Source: Sulfurovum sp. (GTDB taxonomy: Bacteria; Campylobacterota; Campylobacteria; Campylobacterales; Sulfurovaceae). From it: a stretch of DNA of 8,217 bases. Made by a program: the position numbers and the translations under genes. The notes beneath the pieces are model-generated. The model saw only the letters and a program-made list of their open reading frames with translations, was not told the DNA's origin and made no database searches. Shown piece by piece: positions 1-4,997 of this stretch. Location of the stretch: the NCBI GenBank assembly GCA_030622375.1, contig JAUXGC010000052.1, positions 1 to 8,217 of the forward strand, read 5' to 3'. How positions within the stretch are numbered: the stretch's first letter is position 1; every line of letters begins with the position of its first letter.

Positions 1-213
1 CTTGTAGAAGGTTTAAAAACACTACCTCTACCTCGCATTGCTATTTTTAGGAACAAGATAGACAAAAGTTATTTTGATTGTAGTGAAGCTATAGCCATAG
101 ATGAGACTATTGACATTGCACAATATGATATACCAGACAATATCGATATACTCAACCTTAATGATAGCAAACAAATTATAAAGTGGATTCAAGATAATTC
201 TAAAATTATATAA
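1..213 (+). CDS. mobB: Molybdopterin-guanine dinucleotide biosynthesis protein B, 3' end
   Basis: The frame is open from the first base and gives 70 residues before a TAA at 211–213. It begins LVEGLKTLPLPRIAIFR, which matches the conserved LVEGfK...PkI.v.R segment near the C-terminal half of MobB, a P-loop GTP-binding protein that assists MobA in attaching GMP to molybdopterin. The P-loop itself would lie outside the window. The remaining residues (…WIQDNSKII) are an acidic, poorly conserved tail as is usual for the family. It ends 14 bases before fbp, so the two are probably cotranscribed. As recalled, the C. jejuni fbp gene also follows a mobB gene, which supports the call. The identification rests on one motif plus context. 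Confidence 0.82.
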   Translation, partial: LVEGLKTLPLPRIAIFRNKIDKSYFDCSEAIAIDETIDIAQYDIPDNIDILNLNDSKQIIKWIQDNSKII

Positions 214-227
214 AGGAAAGGGAATAG

Positions 228-1079
228 ATGCAAAGCATATTTGAAACCATTAAAAAGATTGCTATTAAGATAGATTATGCCATCAAAACTGAAGACTTAG
301 GTTACAGTGACAGTGAAAACTCATCAGGAGAAGAACAACTCAAACTAGATGTCAAAAGTGACTATATTATTGAGCTAGCCTTTAACGACATTTCCATTGT
401 TAAAGCATTGGTTAGTGAAGAGAAAGAGGGAGTGCTAGAACTACATCCTAACGGAATATATACCATCTGCTACGACCCCTTAGATGGCTCAAGCCTTGCA
501 GATGTTAATCTTTCAGTAGGATCAATCTTTGGTATTTACAAAGGTGAGCTTAAGGGTGAGAATCTTATTGCTTCTGCTTATGTAGTTTATGGGCCACGAA
601 TAGAGCTTGTGATTGCTACAAAAAAAGGTAAACCTTTGCACTATAGGGCTACTGAGGGACTTTTTAACTTCATTGGAGAGATTACACTCAAAGAAAAATG
701 GAATATAAATGCACCAGGCGGCACACAACAAAATTGGTCTAATCATCATAAAACTTTTATAGATGCTCTTTTTGGGGAAGGCTATAGGCTCAGATACTCT
801 GGGGGCATGGTTCCTGACTTGCACCAGATACTACTTAAGGGTGGTGGCATATTTTCTTATCCTGAAACTTCAGATAAACCTGATGGAAAACTTAGACAAC
901 TCTTTGAAATTATCCCTTTTGCTTTTATATATGAACAAGCTGGAGGACAAGCAATTGACAGCAAAGGTAAAAGACTTATGGAGCTTGTCCCCAAACACCC
1001 TCACGATACAAGCCCTTGTTTTTTTGGTTCCAACTATGAGATAGAGGCTCTAAAAAAAGCTTACAAAGTTAAAACATAA
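228..1079 (+). CDS. fbp: Class I fructose-1,6-bisphosphatase
   Basis: Hydrolyses fructose 1,6-bisphosphate to fructose 6-phosphate in gluconeogenesis; a cytosolic metal-dependent enzyme. The 283-residue product is shorter than the ~332-residue E. coli enzyme, which I recall as normal for Campylobacterota. Visible family motifs are VSEE at 62–65 (metal-ligand Glu), DPLDGSS at 83–89 followed by ADVN at 91–94, [13 protein letters not shown] at 190–202 (substrate binding), and [13 protein letters not shown] at 211–223 followed by the metal-ligand Glu227 and YEQAGG at 235–240. FFGS at 265–268 closes the domain. The usual GSSN is GSSL here, with the catalytic Asp residues intact. The ATG at 228 follows AAAGGAAAGGG at 212–222, a good ribosome site. 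The stop overlaps the next start by one base (TAATG). Confidence 0.97.
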   Translation: MQSIFETIKKIAIKIDYAIKTEDLGYSDSENSSGEEQLKLDVKSDYIIELAFNDISIVKALVSEEKEGVLELHPNGIYTICYDPLDGSSLADVNLSVGSIFGIYKGELKGENLIASAYVVYGPRIELVIATKKGKPLHYRATEGLFNFIGEITLKEKWNINAPGGTQQNWSNHHKTFIDALFGEGYRLRYSGGMVPDLHQILLKGGGIFSYPETSDKPDGKLRQLFEIIPFAFIYEQAGGQAIDSKGKRLMELVPKHPHDTSPCFFGSNYEIEALKKAYKVKT

Positions 1080-1276
1080 TGTCCGAACAAATACTTGATG
1101 AGTGGCAGATAACTCTTCAACAAAAAAAAGCAGAGCTAGAATCTTGTCAAGCACTGCAAAACCTAAATAGCTGCATGAAGTGTCAAAAATTATTGGATTG
1201 TGAAGTGCGGGACAGTTATATAAAAGCTGTATATGACAGTATGAGTAAAGGGAAAGGTGGAGGGTTTGAATTCTAA
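1079..1276 (+). CDS. Small conserved CxxC protein of unknown function
   Basis: A 65-residue soluble protein with no signal peptide or membrane segment. It has a charged, probably helical N-terminal half, then Cys23, a CMKC pair (Cys32, Cys35) and Cys41 in the motif C-x2-C-x5-C followed by VRDSYIKAVYDSMSKG and a glycine-rich GKGGGFEF end. The cysteine spacing suggests a small metal site, but that is inference. The start overlaps the fbp stop by one base, so translation is probably coupled. A small gene sits at the same place between fbp and metS in C. jejuni as I recall (Cj0839c), so it appears to be a Campylobacterota family. The last 22 codons are duplicated at 2578–2643. Its stop overlaps that of a convergent GIY-YIG gene remnant. 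Function not recognised. Confidence 0.85.
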   Translation: MSEQILDEWQITLQQKKAELESCQALQNLNSCMKCQKLLDCEVRDSYIKAVYDSMSKGKGGGFEF

Positions 1277-1320
1277 TTGGATTCTATTAACTCTAGTTTG
1301 TCTGCCCTACTCATCTTTCT
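1211..1320. repeat. Diverged 110-bp direct repeat, copy A
   Basis: By eye alignment this segment matches 2578–2687 over 110 bases with about 13 mismatches and no gaps (offset 1367). It spans the 3' end of the small CxxC gene (+ strand), the overlapping stop codons, and the last codons of a GIY-YIG gene on the − strand. Similarity fades at about 1320, inside what would be the GIY-YIG reading frame. Together with copy B it brackets the transposase cassette. Confidence 0.92.
1273..1320 (-). pseudogene. 3' stub of a GIY-YIG nuclease gene
   Basis: Read on the − strand, this stretch encodes KMSRADKLELIESN and a TAG stop at 1273–1275. It is clearly homologous to the C-terminus KMSRVDKLELIESY of the intact GIY-YIG gene at 2640–2888. 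The rest of the gene is missing, because homology stops at about 1320 and unrelated sequence follows. It is the remnant of the gene that once faced the small CxxC gene at this junction. The changes relative to the intact copy are mostly silent, so it was coding until it was cut off. Confidence 0.8.
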
Positions 1321-1343
1321 TTGCGAGCGTAAAATAAACTGAA

Positions 1344-1355
1344 GATAATGGGGAC
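1344..1355 (+). repeat. GATAATGGGGAC element, isolated copy
   Basis: An exact 12-base copy of the unit that also occurs at 1765–1776 and 1797–1808. At 1797–1808 it runs straight into the transposase element's terminal repeat (GGGGACAGGCT). This copy lacks the AGGCT extension and lies just inside the left 110-bp repeat. The membrane protein gene is therefore bracketed by copies of the same unit in the same orientation. Confidence 0.75.
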
Positions 1356-1392
1356 TCGTATCTTGCCCTATTTTTGCTATCTTACTACAGTT

Positions 1393-1707
1393 TTACATTA
1401 ACCATCTATAAACTGAAGTAGCAAATGCAACAGTAGCCAAAGTCACAAAAAAGAGCCCTATCAATAAAAATGTCTTAAATGAAATATTTAACTTTGCGTA
1501 TAATGCATTTTTATCATCCATTAATGCATCGTATAGCCACTTATTCCACACTAGTCCACTCATTCCTATGGGGAGTAAATACATAAATAAATATTTAACT
1601 TTGAAAATATCAGGAGAGACTAAAAACATTATAGTCAACTCCAATCCTATTAATATAGAAAAAAAATCTTTTATTAAAGTAAGATTTTTAACATTTAAAT
1701 TTTTCAA
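1393..1707 (-). CDS. Small three-helix membrane protein, unknown
   Basis: A 104-residue hydrophobic protein that I do not recognise. Three probable membrane segments lie at about residues 14–31 (FFSILIGLELTIMFLVSP), 38–55 and 78–98, with a short charged loop (DALMDDKNALYAKLN) between the second and third. No catalytic motif is visible. The start is uncertain: the only start candidate before the first helix is TTG at 1705–1707, preceded by AGGGA only two bases away. The TTG overlaps the TGA of a short upstream frame ending …AANGMNGVMGAGN, so translation may be coupled to a gene now truncated. It lies inside the inserted region between copies of the GATAATGGGGAC repeat and may be a passenger. 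A small-protein, holin-like or immunity role cannot be told apart here. Confidence 0.55.
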   Translation of the reverse strand: MKNLNVKNLTLIKDFFSILIGLELTIMFLVSPDIFKVKYLFMYLLPIGMSGLVWNKWLYDALMDDKNALYAKLNISFKTFLLIGLFFVTLATVAFATSVYRWLM

Positions 1708-1755
1708 TTCCCTGCACCCATAACACCATTCATGCCATTAGCCGCAATATCAAAC

Positions 1756-1808
1756 GATAATGGCGATAATGGGGACAACGATAATGGGATAATGCAGATA
1801 ATGGGGAC
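1756..1808 (+). repeat. Array of five GATAATG units at the left end of the RAYT element
   Basis: GATAATG begins at 1756, 1765, 1780, 1788 and 1797, with spacings of 9, 15, 8 and 9 bases. Most units continue as GG or GGGGAC. The last unit merges into the terminal inverted repeat. This is an imperfect short tandem array placed directly outside the transposase gene's 3' end. Confidence 0.8.
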
Positions 1809-1820
1809 AGGCTACTTTTA
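1798..1820 (+). repeat. Left terminal inverted repeat of the RAYT element
   Basis: This 23-base segment, with core GGGGACAGGCTACTTTT at 1803–1819, is the reverse complement of 2528–2550 with 2 mismatches (21/23). Its inner end coincides with the TAA stop of the transposase gene (1818–1820). GGGGAC-type ends of this sort are commonly seen beside Y1/RAYT transposase genes. Confidence 0.88.
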
Positions 1821-2477
1821 CACATCTTTCCTAGGTCTTCCTCTCTGATTTAGTGTAGATAGCATACCATATTTGGTAGCAGTTTCTACTTGCCACTTTT
1901 CATCTCCTAGTGGTGCTTGTCTGTTTACAGAGTTTCGTACAGTATGTAGTTCTCCTTCTCTCATAGGTGTATTGACATACTCTACCCAATCTTCATTTAA
2001 CTCCATATATGGTTTACTTAGTAGTGTTCTATGTTTATGTTCTCTTTCCATCAAAGAACCATAGTCCCAATCTTCTGCATTTCTTACAAGTTTAGCTCTT
2101 GAAGCATTTGCTTCTATGTATCGTATGAGGGTAATGTAGTAACTCTCTTTTTCTACTATAAAGCTTTTATATCTTCCTTGCCAGATATGTCCTGAAGTTC
2201 TGTTTTTCTTATGGTAGTAACGTACATGAGAAGTCATGACCCATTGCATGAGTCTACTTAGGCTATTTGGTTTTTTAGGAATAAGTAGTAAGTGAAAGTG
2301 GTTTGGCATAATACAATAAGCATGTATCTCTACATTTTCTCTTTTAGATGCTTTTTCTAGTAATTCAAGAAAATACTCATAATCATCCATATCATTAAAG
2401 ACTTGCATTCTCATATTGCCTCTATTGATAATATGGTAAATGCCTCCTGCTGTCTCTCCTCTTGGTATGCGTGGCAT
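1818..2477 (-). CDS. REP-associated tyrosine transposase (RAYT, Y1_Tnp domain)
   Basis: A 219-residue single-strand DNA transposase/nuclease of the HUH superfamily. The N-terminus MPRIPRGETAGGIYHIINRG is characteristic of the family. The HUH metal motif is His60 and His62 in MPNHFHLLL (58–65), followed by the conserved GHIWQGRYKS (96–105). A tyrosine-rich helix, SYYITLIRYIEANASRA (112–128), should carry the nucleophile, probably one of Tyr113/114 by comparison with family spacing. The C-terminus has the typical GRPRK (213–217). All family landmarks are present, so the gene looks intact. The ATG at 2475–2477 is preceded by AAGG at good spacing and by a TATAAT at 2514–2509. RAYTs are usually single-copy and vertically kept, but this one sits in a synteny break. 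An ordinary IS200-like element is less likely given the length and C-terminal motif. Confidence 0.93.
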   Translation of the reverse strand: MPRIPRGETAGGIYHIINRGNMRMQVFNDMDDYEYFLELLEKASKRENVEIHAYCIMPNHFHLLLIPKKPNSLSRLMQWVMTSHVRYYHKKNRTSGHIWQGRYKSFIVEKESYYITLIRYIEANASRAKLVRNAEDWDYGSLMEREHKHRTLLSKPYMELNEDWVEYVNTPMREGELHTVRNSVNRQAPLGDEKWQVETATKYGMLSTLNQRGRPRKDV

Positions 2478-2508
2478 GGGTAGCCTTTTTTCTTTGTATT
2501 GTTAGATT

Positions 2509-2514
2509 ATTATA
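2509..2514 (-). promoter_or_regulatory. Possible −10 box for the transposase gene
   Basis: A perfect TATAAT on the − strand ends 31 bases upstream of the transposase ATG, leaving room for a short leader. No −35 hexamer was recognised, which is common in Campylobacterota sigma-70 promoters. In such AT-rich sequence the match could be chance. Confidence 0.35.
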
Positions 2515-2527
2515 GTAGATATTATCT

Positions 2528-2550
2528 TAAAAGCAGCCTGTCCCCTTTAT
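2528..2550 (-). repeat. Right terminal inverted repeat of the RAYT element
   Basis: Its reverse complement contains GGGGACAGGCTGCTTTT and matches the left end (1798–1820) at 21 of 23 positions. It lies upstream of the transposase start. The outer edge runs into the CTTTATTCT array. Confidence 0.88.
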
Positions 2551-2574
2551 TCTCTTTATTCTTCCCTTTATTCT
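2545..2574 (-). repeat. Three CTTTATTCT units at the right end of the RAYT element
   Basis: CTTTATTCT occurs at 2545–2553, 2554–2562 and 2566–2574; on the − strand each reads AGAATAAAG. The first unit is fused to the right inverted repeat. The left end has the analogous array of GATAATG units, so each terminus is followed by repeated copies of its own outermost bases. Confidence 0.75.
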
Positions 2575-2577
2575 CGA

Positions 2578-2643
2578 GACAGTTATATAAAAGCTGTATA
2601 TGATAGCATGAGCAAAGGAAAAGGTGGAGGGTTTGGATTCTAA
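2578..2643 (+). pseudogene. 3' stub of the small CxxC gene
   Basis: Encodes DSYIKAVYDSMSKGKGGG followed by FGF and a TAA stop at 2641–2643. This is the C-terminus of the CxxC protein at 1079–1276 with a single residue change (Glu64 to Gly). Four of the five base differences are silent. No start codon or upstream part exists, because the sequence before 2578 is the transposon flank. The stop overlaps the GIY-YIG stop exactly as in copy A. Confidence 0.85.
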
Positions 2644-2687
2644 TAAGATTCTATTAACTCCAACTTATCTACCCTACTCATCTTTTT
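2578..2687. repeat. Diverged 110-bp direct repeat, copy B
   Basis: Partner of 1211–1320 at about 88% identity without gaps. Here the − strand GIY-YIG gene is intact and the + strand small CxxC gene is reduced to its last 22 codons. The left boundary is abrupt (…TTCTC/GAGACAG), directly after the CTTTATTCT array. Confidence 0.92.
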
Positions 2688-2888
2688 TTTGATTTGATAC
2701 TCTCTTTTAGAGGCACTGCTTCTATCTGGATACTCTTCACTATATACAAGTTTTACTGGTCGTCTTGCGCGTGTATATTTTGCTCCTATATCTGAACTAT
2801 TATGCTCTTTTATGCGGCGCTCTAGCTCCGTAGCAATCCCAGTATAAAGGGTTTCATCAGCACACTTAAGTATATAAACAAAATACAA
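2640..2888 (-). CDS. GIY-YIG domain nuclease-like protein (UPF0213/YhbQ type)
   Basis: An 82-residue single-domain GIY-YIG protein. The GIY half is FVYILKC (3–9), the YIG half is YTGI (15–18), followed by ERRIKEHN (23–30), the conserved YTRARRPV (38–45), and SASKREYQIKK (58–68) with the candidate metal-binding Glu63. These stand-alone proteins are structure-related to UvrC/homing nucleases; their cellular role is poorly defined. I chose TTG at 2886–2888: AAGGAG (2895–2900) is six bases beyond the in-frame ATG at 2894 and so correctly spaced for the TTG only, and the resulting (M)YFVYILKC matches the usual family start. A longer reading from 2948 would run through a TATAAT at 2912–2907. It converges on the CxxC-gene stub with overlapping stops. 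Confidence 0.88.
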   Translation of the reverse strand: MYFVYILKCADETLYTGIATELERRIKEHNSSDIGAKYTRARRPVKLVYSEEYPDRSSASKREYQIKKKMSRVDKLELIESY

Positions 2889-2906
2889 TACCATCTCCTT
2901 GTTTTT

Positions 2907-2912
2907 ATTATA
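2907..2912 (-). promoter_or_regulatory. Possible −10 box for the GIY-YIG gene
   Basis: TATAAT on the − strand lies just upstream of the AAGGAG ribosome site at 2900–2895. Transcription would begin close to the ribosome site, giving a very short leader. It argues against translation starting at 2948. No −35 element was seen. Confidence 0.35.
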
Positions 2913-2979
2913 ACACAGTTCATTTATAAAAATATATCCAATAACCATCCTTACAGCATTTTTTGGCTAAAATATTTTT

Positions 2980-2986
2980 TATAAAT
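2980..2986 (+). promoter_or_regulatory. Possible −10 region for metG
   Basis: TATAAAT lies in a strongly AT-rich stretch 48 bases before the metG ATG. Since the inserted block separates metG from the fbp transcript and the gene before it runs the other way, metG needs its own promoter between 2889 and 3034. The exact box is a guess. Confidence 0.3.
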
Positions 2987-3034
2987 TTACTCTACTGGTA
3001 AACCAAAAACTCATTTGTTTAAGGAACTACAAAT

Positions 3035-4996
3035 ATGTCTTGTCACAAAAAAGCTTATATCACAACCCCTATCTATTATGTTAATGACATTGCCCATATT
3101 GGTCATGCTTATACAACTATCATTGCAGACACACTTGCTCGTTACTCTAGGATGTCTGGATTGGATACTTTCTTTCTTACTGGCACAGATGAACATGGTC
3201 AAAAAATAGAAGAGTCAGCAAAAGCAAAAGGTAAAACAGCTCAAGCTTATGCAGATGAAATCTCAGCAACATTTAAAAAACTTTGGGATGATTTTGATAT
3301 ATCTTATGATAAGTTTATAAGAACTACTGACGAAGCTCATAAAGCTGGAGTTCAGAAAGCTGTTTTGGCTATGCACAAAAATGGTGACATATATAAAGAT
3401 GTCTATAAAGGACACTACTGCATCTCTTGTGAAACCTTCTTTCCTGCATCACAACTTGTAGATGATGAGTTTTGTCCTGAATGTGGAAAAAGTACAACCA
3501 TAGTAGAGGAAGAGAGTTACTTCTTTAAACTCTCAAAGTATCAAGATAGATTGCTAGAGTGGTACGAAAACAACCCTAATTGTATCTTGCCAAAAAGTAA
3601 AAGAAATGAAGTAATTCGCTTTGTAGAAGGTGGGCTCGAAGACCTCTCTATTACTCGTACAAGTTTTGATTGGGGTGTTAAGTTACCAAAAGAGATGAAT
3701 GACCCCAAACATGTAATGTATGTGTGGCTAGATGCTCTCATGAACTATCTAACTGCACTAGGATATGGCACAGATGATAAAAATATAGACTATTGGCCTG
3801 CACGCATACATCTCATAGGTAAAGATATTTTACGTTTTCATGCTGTCTATTGGCCTGCATTTCTAATGAGCCTTGACTTGCCTCTTCCAAAACATATAGC
3901 TGCACATGGATGGTGGACTCGCGATGGTGAAAAGATGAGTAAGTCTAAAGGAAACGTAGTAAATCCTATAGAGATAGCTGACGCTTATGGATTAGATAAT
4001 TTTCGCTACTTTATGCTTCGTGAAGTACCGTTTGGAGGCGATGGAGACTTTTCTCAGAAAGCTCTTATAGACCGTATAAACTCTGACTTGGGAAATGATC
4101 TTGGAAACTTGCTTAACCGTCTTATAGGAATGAGTGGAAAGTATTTTGAAGGCAAAGTAGATTCTAGCAATGTAGACAAATACTATAAGGCAGAACTCGA
4201 TGAAGTACATGCTTCGCTTGACAAATTAGAACCACTACTCTTTGAAATGCAAATTCATAAATATCTACAGGAGCTTTGGATACCACTTTCAATAGCCAAT
4301 AAATCCATAGACAGATATCGACCTTGGACGCTTATGAAAGAGGGTAAAGAGGAAGAAGCAATGGCACTTAATGGTCTCATAGCTGCCATCTTAGGAAAAG
4401 TAGCGGTTATGCTCTACCCTGTGATGCCTGATATATGTACCAAAATTTCAAATGCTCTTAATTTTACGATAGACAACAAAAGTTGGAACAGTATCATAAA
4501 AGGGACAAATCTTCTTGATACATTTACTATAGAGAAAATACCTCCACTTTTCCCTCGCATAGAAGAACTTCGACTCCAACAAGCAGAACCTATCGATACA
4601 AACTCTTCGACAAACTCTGGGAACGCTAAAAAAGCCAAAGTGGCTAAACCTATCGAAACAGAAGGCATAGCACTTATAGGCATAGACCAATTCTTTCAAA
4701 CTTCTCTTAAAGTAGGTACAGTAATAGAAGCCAAAGAAGTTCCAAAAAGTGATAGACTTCTTTTGCTGCAAGTTGACATAGGAGAAGATACTCCTAGACA
4801 GGTAGTTGCCGGCATCAAAGAGTGGTACTCCACAGATGATATGCTAAACACACAAGTTTGTGTTGTTGCCAATCTCAAACCTGCAAAATTAATGGGTCTA
4901 AAGAGTGAAGGCATGTTACTTGCGGCAAAAGACAATAATGGTCTCTGTATGATTCGTCCAGAGAAACCAAAAACTAATGGAACACCTATAGGTTAA
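3035..4996 (+). CDS. metG: Methionyl-tRNA synthetase
   Basis: Class I synthetase that charges tRNA(Met), including the initiator, using ATP. The 653-residue product has the N-terminal YITTPIYYVNDIAHIGHAYT with HIGH at 21–24, the DEHG of the active site at 52–55, and a zinc knuckle with Cys129/Cys132 and Cys147/Cys150 in the connective peptide. KMSKS follows at 300–304 within DGEKMSKSKGNVV. An anticodon-binding helical domain follows (about 350–500), then a Ser/Thr/Asn/Lys-rich linker (about 520–545), and a C-terminal EMAPII/Trbp-type tRNA-binding domain (about 550–645, FQTSLKVGTVIEAKEVPKSD). All parts are complete. AAGGA at 3021–3025 precedes the ATG at 3035. The one-base gap to the next gene implies cotranscription. 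It is an essential housekeeping gene. Confidence 0.98.
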   Translation: MSCHKKAYITTPIYYVNDIAHIGHAYTTIIADTLARYSRMSGLDTFFLTGTDEHGQKIEESAKAKGKTAQAYADEISATFKKLWDDFDISYDKFIRTTDEAHKAGVQKAVLAMHKNGDIYKDVYKGHYCISCETFFPASQLVDDEFCPECGKSTTIVEEESYFFKLSKYQDRLLEWYENNPNCILPKSKRNEVIRFVEGGLEDLSITRTSFDWGVKLPKEMNDPKHVMYVWLDALMNYLTALGYGTDDKNIDYWPARIHLIGKDILRFHAVYWPAFLMSLDLPLPKHIAAHGWWTRDGEKMSKSKGNVVNPIEIADAYGLDNFRYFMLREVPFGGDGDFSQKALIDRINSDLGNDLGNLLNRLIGMSGKYFEGKVDSSNVDKYYKAELDEVHASLDKLEPLLFEMQIHKYLQELWIPLSIANKSIDRYRPWTLMKEGKEEEAMALNGLIAAILGKVAVMLYPVMPDICTKISNALNFTIDNKSWNSIIKGTNLLDTFTIEKIPPLFPRIEELRLQQAEPIDTNSSTNSGNAKKAKVAKPIETEGIALIGIDQFFQTSLKVGTVIEAKEVPKSDRLLLLQVDIGEDTPRQVVAGIKEWYSTDDMLNTQVCVVANLKPAKLMGLKSEGMLLAAKDNNGLCMIRPEKPKTNGTPIG

Positions 4997-4997
4997 T

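Larger units (their letters stand above)
1798..2550 (-). mobile_element. RAYT-type (Y1/HUH) transposase unit with inverted-repeat ends
   Basis: A single transposase gene enclosed by 23-bp inverted repeats 707 bases apart, with short repeat arrays just outside each end. The organisation fits a REP-associated tyrosine transposase unit, a family of domesticated IS200/IS605-like genes that act on short repetitive elements with GGGGAC-like ends. The larger acquired block, including the membrane protein and the diverged flanks, extends to about 1321–2577. Whether the unit is still mobile cannot be judged from one copy. Confidence 0.75.

Noticed and set aside
522..824. A 100-codon open frame on the − strand inside fbp
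   Set aside because: Lies entirely within a strongly conserved gene on the other strand, with no ribosome site or family resemblance; a shadow frame.
1334..1418. An 11-base repeat (ATAAACTGAAG) at 1334–1344 and 1408–1418
   Set aside because: Short and AT-rich, with the second copy inside the 3' end of the membrane protein gene; chance is a sufficient explanation.
1756..1808. GATAATG array considered as a CRISPR or an iteron-type origin
   Set aside because: Units are only 7–12 bases with irregular 8–15 base spacing, no spacers of uniform length, and no replication or cas gene nearby; they belong to the transposase element's end.
4414..4771. Two overlapping − strand open frames inside metG
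   Set aside because: They read the antisense of the anticodon-binding region and linker; composition is that of a shadow of the true frame.
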